Shown: positions 33,867-46,038 of the stretch, in pieces
Position numbering within the stretch: position 1 is the first letter of the stretch
How the letters are laid out: every line of letters starts with the position of its first letter
NCBI RefSeq assembly: GCF_019320115.1
Contig: NC_089585.1
Location: forward strand, 144,477,769 to 144,541,768
Direction: 5' to 3'
DNA length: 64,000 bases
Source: Miscanthus floridulus
Taxonomy: Eukaryota > Streptophyta > Magnoliopsida > Poales > Poaceae
The notes under the pieces: generated by a model
What the model was told of the DNA's origin: nothing
Database searches by the model: none
Seen by the model: the letters and a program-made list of their open reading frames with translations, nothing else
Program-made: the position numbers and the translations under genes

Positions 33867-34672
33867 ACTTAATTAAAGTATCCATGAAACATGTCTTAAT
33901 GATGTAAATATATATTGATATTTTTTTCTAATATTTTTGTCGAAATAAAAGAGTTTGACTTAGCATAAATCTAAAGTGAACTATAATTGAGAACCGAGGA
34001 GAGGAGTAGCACTGAGTGCCTGCTTGTTTGTTCTTTTGCTATATCTTTGTAGATTTTCCTTTTCACCAATTAAATGTATAATGCTACATATAATACCCTA
34101 AGAGGGGTATATATAAGCCAGCAAAATGCCTTCACGTCTGCTCTAGGCTCCTAATATATATACATGCAACTTTTACTTCATAAAGTTGATTTCAGTTATA
34201 ATTAAGGGAGCTTCTGGGCATTTTTTACTTCTCCAAAAAGCTTGACAAGCCAGATCCTCTAAATAGGTTTGCTTCTTCAAGCGGTCAAAAGCTCTAAAAT
34301 CTACACTTCGTTCAAAAAGTAGAGAAGCTTGCTCAAAGGAGTTTTTTTTAGCTCTTTCAGGAAGTTTCTCGAGGAGGTATGTCAGGACCAATACTAGGGT
34401 ATCCGAAGAGGGGGAGCTAATGACCATCAACATTGATTCATCCGAGTAGTCAAGGGCACGACTACAGCTCCAACCGACCCCAGGCGCGCAAGCTCCAACT
34501 CGCCCGACCTCTGGGAGCGGGCTCCGCCTCGCCGGACCCCGAGGCCACAGGCTCCGCCTCGCCCGACCCTTGGGTTTATGCTCCGTCTCGCCCGACCCTT
34601 GGATTTGTGCTCCGCCTCGCCCGACCTCTGGGGCAGGCTCCGCCTCGTCCGACCTCTGGGGGCAGGCTCCGC

Positions 34673-37014
34673 TGAAAGGTCCTTGTTTGGTTTTGGTAAT
34701 TGAGTGACAACCTAGGTGGACTAATTATGTTTATGTGAGATACACAGGTGATTAGTCCACAAGTACATGTGTGTGAGCAACATATGCTGTGAAGGTGAAA
34801 ATGGTTTGGAGATGTTGCAAAGCTCACACATGTGATGATGAAGGAGCTTATTGCACATGAGACATGACATTAAGTCATGTGATCAAGGTGGAGAAGATCA
34901 AGACAAGACTTGGCTTGATGGACCGGTTGCAAGCGTGAAGGGCAAGTCGGAGGCTTTGGAGCGATGGACCGCGTGGCGGTGAAGCTTGAGCAAGACTTGG
35001 CGCCGATGGACGAAGGCAATGGTGAAAAGCAAGTGAAGTCGAGATCGATGAACCAATATGATCACGTGATGATATGAAGTGGATCATATCATTGTTGATC
35101 ATGTTGGTGCATGTGTTGCATCGATATTGGAGGAGATGGAATGAAATGCGCAAGGCAAAGGTATAACCTAGGGCATTTCATTTCACCGGTCATAGGTGTG
35201 TAGAGAAGTTGATGACCGGGTTTAGGATAGATGTCCGTACTATCAAGAGGGGCAAACTTGTTTGTATATCGGTCATCTAGTGCCACTTGAGTGATCTAAC
35301 TTTGTATCATTGCTAGGATCGAGTGGCGTGGCAAGTTGAGTGGCTAATCCTTTGGAAAATGTTTGTGAAAAGCTAACACACATACACATGGTGGTGTACA
35401 CTTAGGGTGTTGGCACATTTGCAAAGAAGAAGTTAGAGTTGTTGTGAATCAACTTAGAGAAGAGAAAAAGGTTTTTTGGTGTACTCCGAACTATAGGATG
35501 ATCCTTGGATTGGAATACTGCTTTGATCCATTGTGATTTGGATCAAGTATGCATGTGGGATGTGTAGCCCTCTGAGTAAGCTTTCCAAAATGTCCAAGAT
35601 CATCGAAATCGGAGTTCGGAGCTAAGAGTTATAGTCATTTTAGCGCCGAAAGGTCTGTGATCGGACGCTGCACAAAAAATGACCAGACGCTGGATTCCAG
35701 AGTCTGGTCCCAACGTCCGGTCAGTGTTTTTAGCGTGTCCAGAAGCGACCGGACGCTAGGAGAGTCCGGTCAGTGATGACCGGACGCGTCCGGTCGCTGA
35801 AAAACATAGTTGGAACCTCTCTGTAAGTGACCGGACGCTGGGTTTCAGCGTCCGGTCGTTATGACCTGCGTGTCCGGTCGTCCCGAATCTTGCCCAGTGA
35901 AGGGATAACGGCTAGTTTAGCCCATGGGGCTATAAATAGAAGTGGTGACCGGCCTTGGGCTGCTTGCTGAGCACCCTCACGCCTATGTGGCTTGTGTAGG
36001 AGTGCTTGGATGCCCTCTAACTCACTTGTGCTTGCAAGAGTGCGAATCGATTGCGAGTGAGTGTGATTCTAGTGCGTTGCATTGTGAGATTGCATCGAGT
36101 GGCACTAGGTGATAGAGTTGCAAGCTGGTGGTGCTTGTTACTCTTGGAGGTTGCCACCTCCTAGACGACTTGGTGGTGGTCTCCGTCGAAGCCCGCAAGA
36201 AGCTTGTGCGGTGCTCCCGAAAAGAGCTTTGTGAGGGGCATTGTGCTCGCCCCGCGGGAGCCACGAAGAGCAACTCTAGTTGAGCGTGTTATTGAGCTAC
36301 CCTCACTTTCGGGGTAGGTTCTTGCGGTGCCCGACGTGCGGGCTTGGCGGGTGATGCCAATTAGCCACCGAACCACCAAGTGAGCGGTCGACACAACGGG
36401 GACGTAGCGTGTTGGCAAGCACGTGAACCTCGAGAGAAAATCACCGTGTCAACCTTGTTCTTCCCGTTGGTTTGCAATGCCCTTACACAAGCTTGTGATT
36501 ACTTTTATATACATTATGTTTGTATAGTTGCTCTTGTAATTAGTTAGCTTGTGTAGCTCACTAGTTACCTTCTTGCTTGTGTAGCATAGAAGTAGCTCCC
36601 TTGCGTGGCTAATTTGGTTTGTGTAACCTTGTTAGTCACTTTGCTTAGTTTGTGTAGCTAAGTATTTGCGCTCTCTAATTTGGCATTGGTTGCCTTGTTA
36701 TTGAGCATTGCTAGTGAGCTTAGTTGTCTTTGTGCTTTTGCTTACTAGCATATGTAGGAGCTCCCTCATTGCTTGAAATACTAGTGACATAGGTTTGTGT
36801 GACCTTGCTCCTAGAATTAGTTAGGTGAGCTCTAGTTAGCCTGGCACCTTTGTTGCTTAATTAGTATCTTTGATGGTGCTAGAGAACATAAATAGAGGGG
36901 TGTAGTCTTGGCTAGACCAATAGTTTTAATTCCGCACTTGTTTCGGTTAGCCGACGTGATTAATTTTAAAAAGGACTATTCACACCCCCACTAGTCCGCC
37001 ATCTCAACCTTACA
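34673..37014 (+). repeat. 5' LTR of gag-only element copy 2
   Basis: 2342 bp, TGAAAGGTCC to AACCTTACA, with a TATAAATAGA box at 35931-35940 and the palindrome array upstream (35650-35890). AGTGTTATCGGAGCC, the primer-binding site, follows at 37015-37029. Confidence 0.85.
35650..35890 (+). repeat. CCGGAC palindrome array in LTR of copy 2
   Basis: Includes a perfect 18-bp palindrome GACCGGACGCGTCCGGTC at 35778-35795, and a perfect 12-bp stem (GACCGGACGCTG at 35829-35840 with its inverse at 35846-35857) around a 5-base loop. The block ends about 40 bp before the TATA-like box. Confidence 0.85.
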
Positions 37015-37065
37015 AGTGTTATCGGAGCCTGGTCTCTTATTTGTGGTCTTCACCAACCCGAGAGG

Positions 37066-39094
37066 ATGGCGTCTAATGGGCTAGATGTTTGTGGGGCACA
37101 CATTTTTTATGGCACAAACTTTGCACTTTGGAAAAATCACATGCTTGATTATTTTCGTGCAAAGGGATCTAAATTTTGGTGGGTTGTCACTAGTGGTCTC
37201 GCCCATGTCTTGGATCATAGAACTCTAACCAAAGCTCAAAGAGTCATCTATGAAATTGATGCACATGCTTGTTGTTTTCTATTGGATGCTTTACATTTTG
37301 ATTTGATGAAGCAAGTAAACTACAAGAGGACTGCTCGTGAGATATGGGAGTCCATCAAGGAAACCTTCGGTGATTTCTCCACATGGGATAATGGCAAATT
37401 CAAGGAGGATGAGCCCAAGAAGGAGGTGCATGAGGGTGTCGAGCATGATCACAATTTGGTGATTATGAAAGATTGCTCCAGCTCACGGTCAAGTGATGAT
37501 GATGATGATCGATCTACTACAAGTTCACTTGACAACGTTGATGATGATGCCACAAGTGTTGCAAGTGATGATGCTACCCCATGCACACTTGATGGTGATG
37601 ATGGTTCATGCTCAAGCCATGATAATGCTACTACAAGCCCAACCACCACACCACATTGTCTCATGTCACAATGTGACACTAAGGTATCAAATGATGATGT
37701 GGTTGATCATGTTCATTCATATGATGAGCTTGTTAGTAGACTTGCTAGCATGACCATGTCTTTAGAAAATGAGAAAGCTAAAACATTGAAATTAGAAAAT
37801 GAAAACTCATTTCTAAAAAACTCTTGTGAAGAACATAAGAAATTACTTGAATGCATATAAATCTTCACTTGATGAGCTTAAATTGAATCATGAGACACTA
37901 CTTGCATCTCATGATGAATTATTAGAACAACATGCTTCTCTCATTAAAGTATTTACAAAGAAACTTAAAAACAATGAGAGTTCATCACATGGGTCAATTG
38001 ATCAATCACATACTATTGCTAACCCTTGTGATGTAGGCAAGAAGCATGTATCCACCTCTTATGATGATTTATTAGATATGCCATGCTTTTCGCAAATAGA
38101 TGCTTGTTCTACTTCTATGTCTTGTGAGACTAACCTTTTGAAGGAGAACAATGAGCTCAAAAGTGAAGTGAAGAAATTGAGCAGTAAGTTAGAGAGGTGC
38201 TACAACTCAAAAGTCACCTTTGAGCACATATTGAAGACTCAAAGAAACTATGGTGACAAGTGTGGCCTTGGCTTCAAGAAGAAGATGACAAAGGGCGAAA
38301 GAAAGAGAGAAAGGAAGATAAAGAAGCTACAACAAAGAAAGCTCTCTCATACCATGTGCTACTGGTGTCATGAAGCGGGACACCTTGCAAATGGTTGCCC
38401 AAACATTGAGAAGCTCAAGAATATAAAAGAAGAAGAGAGGCTAAAGCATGTCAAGTGCTTCAAGTGCCGCACTTGGGGTCATCTTACCTCAATGTGCCCA
38501 ACCAAGCAATTGATGAAGCAACAAGTGAAGCCTTAACCAAAGCCACAAGTTGAGCGAGAGAAGACACCCTAAGAGCAAATCAAGATCAATCATGAAGATG
38601 GTGATTTGATGATAAAGAAGAAGAAAACAAGAAGGGGTGGAAAGGCAAGGCATCCAATGCAAACTCAAGATGCCAAGATGATGAGCAAGAATGAAGATGA
38701 GAAGAAAGATTATGCTCACATCAAGTGCTTCAAGTGTAGAAGTATGGGACACTTTGCCTCTAAGTGTCCTACCAAGCTTGAGAAGAAGGCTCAAGCAATC
38801 CATGAGAGGCAAGGCAATGAGAAGCACCACATGAGCAAAGAAGAGAAGGCTCAAGCAAAGAGAAAGTGCTACTCATGCCAGGAAAGGGGACACATGGCAC
38901 ATTCATGTCTCCTAGGTGATATTTCTAAGCCTACTTCAATTGTTGATAATAATGTGCTTAGAAAGGATGGCAATGGTACCTCATTGGTTGCAATTGCAAA
39001 ACATCCCGCTATTCATACTAAGGCTATGCCTAAGTATGTTGCTCCTAACTTGAGAGGACCCAAACTTGTTTGGGTACCATCAAAAAGTGGATGA
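37066..39094 (+). pseudogene. gag of copy 2, one frameshift and two stops
   Basis: Same domain order as copy 1: Copia gag N-terminus, acidic Ser/Asp tract, coiled coil, then four zinc knuckles (CYWCHEAGHLANGCP, CFKCRTWGHLTSMCP, CFKCRSMGHFASKCP, CYSCQERGHMAHSCL). Compared with copy 1 there is a single-base insertion near 37850 that shifts the frame, and TAA stops at 38534-38536 and about 38569. Copy 1 has CAA (Gln) at both stop positions, so both are C-to-T changes. Neither copy shares the other's break, which implies that the source gag was one uninterrupted frame of about 680 codons. Confidence 0.82.
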
Positions 39095-40672
39095 TTGATT
39101 GTAGGTACCATCGGCATTGGAGACTTGATTCAATTGTGTTCATATTAATTATCATATGTTGAATCAAGCATTGAAGCTTAGTGCATATCTAACCCAATGC
39201 TAAATGAAAATTGAATGAAGTCCAAGTGCTACAACATACAAGTGTCATATTTAAGTTGGGGTGATTTATTGGAATATTTGATGACTTGCAAATAATTGAG
39301 TTGAAGCTTGCTAGTTGGATGATCATGAGCTAACCAAGGTATATCTCTTGTTGATCATTTCATTTGGGTGCATATGAGTTGATTGAATTGGATAAATATG
39401 CAATGTTGCTTGCTATGAGATGTTTGAATGGATAATTGCTTAGTAATCAAGTTTGGATTGATTTGTGTTGGATAAATTCATGAGATGACTTTTAGTAAGT
39501 GGTTTGAATGGATATATGTCTTATGAAAGTATTCAAACAAGTTAGTATCAAGTTTGATTCATATTTGATGAAGTATAGCTCAATTGTTGAAATCTATCCT
39601 ATATTGTAAAATTTGAGCTAGCTGTGAACTTAGCCATGTTTGAGAAATCAAAACTTATTGGATTGGCATGAAAATTGGTGTATATGCTCTAGACTTATGG
39701 TATAAGATGTTGTAAAATTTTCATGAGAATTGGATAAGAAATGCTTCAGTTTTGGAGTGGATCTTGTCAGCTATAGTGCAGCAGTTTTCAGCATGTAGCA
39801 GTGGTGGAAGAATTAAAATATGGCAGCAATCTAGAAGTCAAATGGAGCTAAAATTTTTACAGCTGCTAAGATAACTTAGTATTGCACACCTCCACTAAAT
39901 TTTGTGGTATTTGGATTTGTACTTTGGGAGATATGCTTATTTTTTTGAAGGGTACAAAATCTATTAAAAAAGTAAGAAATGTTGGATTGATCAAGAGTCA
40001 CCTTGATTGAAAGGTCCTCAAGTTGGAAACATGTTTACAAGTGTTTGAGGTACCTAAGTTTGGTTTTGAGATGATCTAGAAGCATGACAAGATATGAGTA
40101 CAAGGCCATTTGATTGTGAAGTGTACTTTGCACACATTCGGTACTCAAATTGAAAGATCAAGATTAAACTCAAGATGAAGTTGAAAGGTTAAGTTCTAGT
40201 GACTATTGGAAATCATTTGGTAGAAAGAAAAGAACTTAAACAAGAAGAAAGAAAAGGACTTAAAGAAGGAATCAAGTTCACTCATCAAGTTAAGTCCATC
40301 ACTTGGATCAATCAATCAAGTTATTTCAAGTGAGTATCAACAATGATTCTTGGAAAGAGGTCACTTCTCTCTAGTGTAGGGGCTTGCCGCCTATGTGTAG
40401 GTAAACCAAGTGTGGTACTTGGAAGGCTAACATGGAAGTGGTGATCCGAGGAACATTTAAGATGCTTAGTTGAAGCAATCAAAAGGGTTGATCAAGAAAA
40501 GCAAGCAACACCCAAAAGAGAGCTAATCATGATATTTCAAGTGGTATTCTCAAATTGATACTTTCATGCAAGCAAAGATCAAAAGATAAAGCAAGTCAAC
40601 CACAACAAGAAAGTGCACTTGATCATAAGTGGTATTCATTTCATATGGGTGAAGAATGAAATAGAGGGGTGT
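39095..40672 (+). other. 3' non-coding region of gag-only element copy 2
   Basis: Aligns by eye with 4640-6182 of copy 1 read on the minus strand. No gene is visible. It ends at the deletion junction with 14 bp of filler. Confidence 0.65.
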
Positions 40673-40935
40673 GTAGGAGCTCCCTCATTGCTTGAAATGC
40701 TAGTGACATAGGTTTGTGTGACCTTGCTCCTAGAATTGGTTAGGTGTGCTCTAGTTAGCCTGGCACCTTTGTTGCTTAATTAGTATCTTTGAAGGTGCTA
40801 GAGAACATAAATAGAGAGGTGTAGTCTTGGCTAGACCAATAGTTTTAATTCCGCACTTGTTTCGGTTAGCCGACGTGATTAATTTTAGAAAGGACTATTC
40901 ACCCTCCCCCTTTAGTCTGCCATCTCAACCTTACA
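40673..40935 (+). repeat. Truncated 3' LTR of gag-only element copy 2
   Basis: Matches 36752-37014, the last ~263 bp of the 5' LTR, and is followed directly by the TCCGC target duplication. Confidence 0.8.
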
Positions 40936-41851
40936 TCCGCCTCACCCGACGAGGACCCATACCATCGCCAACCACTCCAGGTCCAAGCATATAGGCCTGG
41001 GTCAAAACTCTGACACCAAGGAAGAGACTGGCATGCCCCGATGTAACCCGTGGCCATGATGGGCCATACCTGAGGGTTCACATCAAGAACAGCGTCGAGC
41101 GTACCGGTGCTGTTCTACCTAACCCTCGTACAAATGCTGACAAGCGCGTCAGCTCACCACGACGTTCACTACGATGGAATGGAACGCCATGACCGGCAGA
41201 CGACGCCTACACATGGCGCTAGTGGCGGACAGGGCCGCGACGTGGAGCTATCCCTGTTGACATCGACAGGGTCGGCAGGGCCCGCATGAAGGATAAAAAG
41301 ACCCAGTGATCCTGAAGGACTTCCTCTCTCTCTCTCGTTCTTCTCTTTTCCTTCGCTGTAACCCATGCTTTCCCTTGGCCTATAAAAGAGAAAGCAGGGC
41401 GTCCCATGAAAGGGACCGATCAAACCATCGGATCCAATCCAACCTCGAACCGATCAGATCCAGATCTACACAAAAGCACGACACGAACACACGGCTGAGC
41501 AGCAACCAAGCTCTTAGCACCTGTTCACTCCTTTCACCAGAGACTTGGGACATGTCCCTCTCTCGCTCGTTTATAACCCTTACTATAAACTTTCAGTGCT
41601 AGTAACACGAGCAACAGCGATGAACTGGGCGTAGGGACTTTCTACCCAAACCAATATAAACCTTGTGTCCTCTAAGCACACCATCCGAGCCAGATGTGCA
41701 ATATTAGAAATTTACTCGTCGGTGGTAACTCAAAACACCGACAAGGTGCTTTTGGAAAAGGTACATCTCCAAAATAGGGCCTTGAGAGGTTGAGCTTTTG
41801 ACTTTTGACTAGGAGAAAAACAAAAGCTAAAACAATAGTCGTGACACTACT

Positions 41852-41971
41852 CTCCCTCCATTACAAATTATAAAAAGTTTTGGCTTTTCTAAATACATGA
41901 CTCTTATTATGCACTTAGATATACGCTATGTCTAAATATATAGTAAAAGCAATCTATATCTATATCTATAT
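41852..41971. mobile_element. Left half of a Stowaway-like MITE, cut by the Sirevirus
   Basis: Begins CTCCCTCCATTACAAATTATAA and resembles the left halves of 33333-33485 and 56572-56719. It runs to the Sirevirus insertion site; I do not see a clear right half after 55277. Confidence 0.5.
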
Positions 41972-43581
41972 TGAAAGCATCTAGGCCCCTAGTGGGTTTT
42001 GGTGATTAATGACAATATATGATTACTATGACTAATGTGTGTTTTGCAGAGGCAGGTAAGTTAGGTCATGGTAATGGCAATTGATTGGGCAATCATGGTT
42101 GTCATGCCCCTACGATGGAAATCATTTCGGTTTTCAAAGGATGGATGACAAGGTTAAGGATGGACTAGTTTTAAGTGTCATTTTGTGTTGGAGAGACACT
42201 TAGAGTAGTTTAGGACTTTGTTTTTCCTTTGGCCGTACTATTAAGGGGGGTATGGACTAGTAGCTTGATCTGGGTGAGTCTAGTGGGTTAGGTGTGGTGC
42301 ACACTTGTTAAATCTAGCACTAGGTAGCTCCTAAGTAGCCCTAAGATCAATTGGAGAAAACTTCATTGATATATGATTTCAAGTTGGAAGTGAATAGAGG
42401 GTCAAATGTTGACCGGACGCTGGTTCCGGTGTGACCGGACACTAGCAGTAGAGTCCGGTCAGTGCATTTGATCAAGTGAAGTCATCTGGTTGCGACCGGA
42501 TGCTAAGTGAAATGTGACCGGATGTTGTGTGCCAGAGTTCGGTCAACTCTAGTAAGGTTCCAGAGAGGGAGAATCCTGATCGGACGCGTCCAGTCAGTCC
42601 TGACCGGACGCTGGTCAGGTTTCGGTTACTGACCGGACGCTGAACAACGAAGTGACCGGACTCTAGGCTCCAGCATCCGGTCAACATCAGTAAGGTTCCA
42701 GAGAGTAGTTTTTATGACCGGACGTAGGTCAGAGTCCGGTCACAACTTAATGGCTCTGTGGCGGGGAAAACTGACCGGAGCATCCGGTCACCTTGATTGG
42801 AGCGTCCGGTCACCCCATAGAGTGCTGACTCAAGCACATAACGGTTCGTTTTGAATGAGAGGGTATAAATATTTTCTCTATTCATTCAAGGGAGTACTCT
42901 TGCCCATTTCAACAGCTGAGAAACACCCTTGAGAGCGCCAAGGAGAGCAAAAGCCTAGTGAGGTGATTGAGATTTAATAATCCAAGATTAAGGCCTCATT
43001 AGTGAAAAGAGAGTAGCAAGTGTGCATCCACCCTTCTCATTAGGCTTGTTGTGGTCAAGTGAGAGTTCTTGCTTGTTACTCTTGGTGATCGTCATCACCT
43101 GGACGGCTTGGTGGTGATAGGGAGTTTGGTGATCATCTGACGGAGCTTGTAGATGACCCAACTCAAGTTGTGAGCGGTTATGGATGATTCACCACGACGG
43201 AGTGTCGAAGAATCAACCCGTAGAGAGCACTTGATCCTTGCGTGGATCAAGGGGAAGCTACACCCTTATGCGGGTGCTCCAATGAGGACTAGTGGGAAGT
43301 GGTGACTCTCTGATACCTCGGTAAAACATCACCATGTTCCTTCTTCTCTCTTTACTTTGAGCATTTACTTTTAAGCAATTCAATTCTTGTCTTTACATTC
43401 TTAGAATTACCATGCTAGGGTAGGATTGGAACTTAGGGTGCTAAACTTTTATGCGCTAGATCATTAGAATCACATTCTAGGCATAAGGGGTGAAGTGGGC
43501 TAAGTGTAGGGTTTAATTATTGCAAAGAATTTTAGAATTAGCCCAATTCACCCCTCCCTCTTGGGCATCTTGATCCTTTCA
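41972..43581 (+). repeat. 5' LTR of the full-length Sirevirus
   Basis: TGAAAGCATC to GATCCTTTCA, 1610 bp. TATAAATATT box at about 42864; palindrome motifs at about 42410-42815 lie just upstream. Confidence 0.88.
42410..42815 (+). repeat. CCGGAC motif array in the Sirevirus 5' LTR
   Basis: A run of GACCGGACGC-type half sites in both orientations, many with single transitions, ends about 50 bp before the TATA-like box. The same array is at 54110-54510 in the 3' LTR. Confidence 0.75.
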
Positions 43582-43583
43582 AT

Positions 43584-43597
43584 TGATATCAAAGCCT
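43584..43597 (+). other. Primer-binding site of the full-length Sirevirus
   Basis: TGATATCAAAGCC-type sequence just inside the 5' LTR, a variant of the Copia TGGTATCAGAGCC site. Confidence 0.65.
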
Positions 43598-43634
43598 CAT
43601 GCTCACGTATTTAGGCTTAACCGTCTAGAGAAAG

Positions 43635-46024
43635 ATGTTTCACGGGGATGGACCTCCTCTTATCTTTGAGGGAGATGATTTTCCTTGTTGGAAAATCCAC
43701 ATAGAGGCGTATTTAGAAGCTCTATATGTTGGAATTCTTAGAGTCGCCTCTCAAGGTTTCCCAAAACTTAGGGATCCCACGCACCTTCAAGGCGATGAAG
43801 TGAATTACAAAAAATGGAATGCAAAGGCTAGAAACACCATCTTTAAAGGCCTTTGTAAAGATGTGTTTAACCGGGTAAGGAACCACAAAGACGCTCATGC
43901 ACTATGGTTGGATATTTGTGCACTTCATAAGGGAACTAAGAGCGAGCGTGAGGAATGATATCATCTTGTTATGAAAAAGCTTAATTCATTTGAGATGCTT
44001 CCGAAAGAAAGTGCTAATAAAATGTACTCACGCCTAAATGTTCTTGTAGAGGAAGTCAATGGGCTTGGATTCACTTAAATACAACCATCCGATGTTGTAA
44101 GAAAAATCTTGATTGTCCTCGCCATTGACAAATATGGGCATATTGTGACCGTGCTTCATCAAGGTGATCTTTTCACCGCTACACCAACTCAAATCTTGGG
44201 AAAGATCAACGCTCATGAGATGTACATGCACATCACATCACAAGATGGCTCATCCTCTACCAAGAAAAAAGACAAGGACTTGGCATTCAAGGCTAGCCAA
44301 GAGAAAGGCAAAGCAAGAATTGAGTATGAGAGCTCAAGTGGTGATGAAATTGATGATGCAAGTCCTGCTCTCATGGTGAGAAGAACCGCCAAGATGCTAA
44401 AGAAGGTCAACAAGAATGGCGTCAAGTTTGATGGCAAAAAAAAGAAGTTCTTCACTAGCACTAGAAGGAAGCCAATCTCCGAGATGGATTGCTATAATTA
44501 TGGAGAACTTGGTCATCTAGCACATCAATACCCCAAGCCTAAGAAAGACAAATACAAGAAGAAGAACAAGGGCGAGAAAGATGACTCAAGTGATGAAGAT
44601 GAAGACGAGAAGAAGAAAAACAAGCCATACAAGAAGAAGGATGGCAAGAAGAAGGACTTCCACAAGAAGAAGAAAAATAGCAAGGCAATATCGTCGGTGA
44701 TTGGCTCACGGACATTGATTCATCAAGTTGCTCATTCGATGATGATAGTGACAACGAGAAGGTGGCCGCTATTGTGATTGACTCTTTATCATCTTCACCG
44801 ACACCACCGCCATCATCCTCTGCACACCTATGCCTTATGACCAAGGGTGGACGAAAGGTATCAAATGATGATGAAAGTAGTGGTGATGAAAATGCTTGCA
44901 ATGATGATAGTGATAGTGATGATGATGAATTTGAATCACCTTCATATGATGATCTTGTTAAATTGCTAAATCAATACACTAAGATCATATGAAAGTCAAG
45001 AGCTAAGAATGAAAAGCTAGAACTTAAGAATGATTCTCTTTTAGCTAAATGTGACATAGCAGAAAAGGCTAGTGTTGAGCTTAGAGAAGCAAATAATGCT
45101 ATGTCATCCAAACTCAAGGAGCTCAAATCTTCTAAGAAAGAGCTTAAAGATAAATATGATAAACTTGAGGGGATACGTAATGAGCTCATCACTAGCTATA
45201 ACATGCTACAAAAAGAGTATACAAATCTTAAGATCAATTATGATAATCTTGTTATCTCTCAAGAGTTTTTATCCAATAAGCCACATGATGCTACTAACCA
45301 TGTTGTTAAGATTGATATAGCTACATCATGTGATGACTTGATTATTGAGAGCATTGAGCAAGGTTCTAGTAGCAAAGGCAAGAAAGTGGTTGAGTCTGAT
45401 GACTATGATGAGTATGTCAAGATCACGAATGAGAATGAGAAGCTATCAACCACCAACACCAATGTGTTAGAGAACCTTGACCATGATAGTGATCTAGCTC
45501 TTGAGAATGAGAAGCTCAAAGAAGAAAATAAGAGACTCAAGAAGGAGAAAAATCATGATGAGCTCAAAGAAGAGAACAAGAAACTCAAGCTAGAAAAAGA
45601 ACATCTCAAGACCGGGTTGAACAAATTCACAAGAGGCCAACATTTTCAAAGTGAGCTACTCATGAACATCATCATGAAGATGGATAGAACTGGAATTGGA
45701 TACTTGGCAAATCAAGAGAAGAAGGCTCAAGCTCAACAACAACAACACAAGTCAAAGCCAAAGCCAAAGAGGTGTTTTGAGTGTGGACAAGAAGGCCACT
45801 TTGCCCATGAGTGTCAAACTCCACCACCACAACCCTTGCCCAAGCATACTAGACCTTTTGCTTTCAATGCTCATTACATACTTAGAAAGGATTCTAGTGG
45901 TAAAATAAAAGTTATGTTCTTAGGACCTCTCAACAAGAATAGGCCTAAGAAAATTTGGGTTGTAAAGTTACTTGTAGAGAAAGTCAAGGGACCTCAACAA
46001 GTTTGGGTCCCTAAACAAGCTTGA
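43635..46024 (+). pseudogene. Sirevirus gag, broken
   Basis: The ATG at 43635 begins MFHGDGPPLIFEGDDFPCW, a Copia gag start. Stops lie at 43956 (TGA), 44076 (TAA) and about 44990 (TGA), and a frameshift occurs near 44700. A first zinc knuckle at about 44490 has lost two cysteines (CYNYGELGHLAHQYP); a second near 45775 is intact (CFECGQEGHFAHEC). Lys-rich tracts and a coiled coil lie between them. The natural TGA is at 46022-46024; pol starts in another frame 15 bases on. Confidence 0.82.
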
Positions 46025-46038
46025 TCTCTTGTGTGTAG

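Larger units (their letters stand above)
32013..34379. other. Intergenic region upstream of CBR1
   Basis: The CBR1 promoter and leader should lie in the first few hundred bases. Two MITEs follow (33333-33485, 33581-33866). Nothing else is recognisable; open frames at 32551-32877 are on both strands and look incidental. Confidence 0.5.
34673..40935 (+). mobile_element. Gag-only Copia-type LTR element, copy 2 (TR-GAG-like)
   Basis: It has a full 5' LTR (34673-37014), primer-binding site, gag (37066-39094), non-coding 3' region, and a truncated 3' LTR (about 40673-40935). TCCGC is duplicated exactly at 34668-34672 and 40936-40940. No pol is present. The end of the internal region and most of the 3' LTR were lost after insertion; the junction carries a 14-bp copy of LTR sequence (AAATAGAGGGGTGT, 40659-40672) as filler. 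Opposite orientation to copy 1. Confidence 0.85.
34380..41743 (+). mobile_element. Gypsy-type solo LTR carrying a nested gag-only element
   Basis: The left end is TGTCAGGACC (34380) and the right end is ACACCGACA (41743), an LTR-type TGTC...GACA pair. Flanks are aggta (34375-34379) and aggtg (41744-41748), a 5-bp duplication with one transition. Without the nested insertion the unit is about 1.1 kb and contains no internal coding region, so it is a solo LTR. It has GCTCCGCCTCGCCCGACC tandem repeats (about 34495-34672) and a TATAAAAGAG box at about 41381-41390. Confidence 0.75.
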
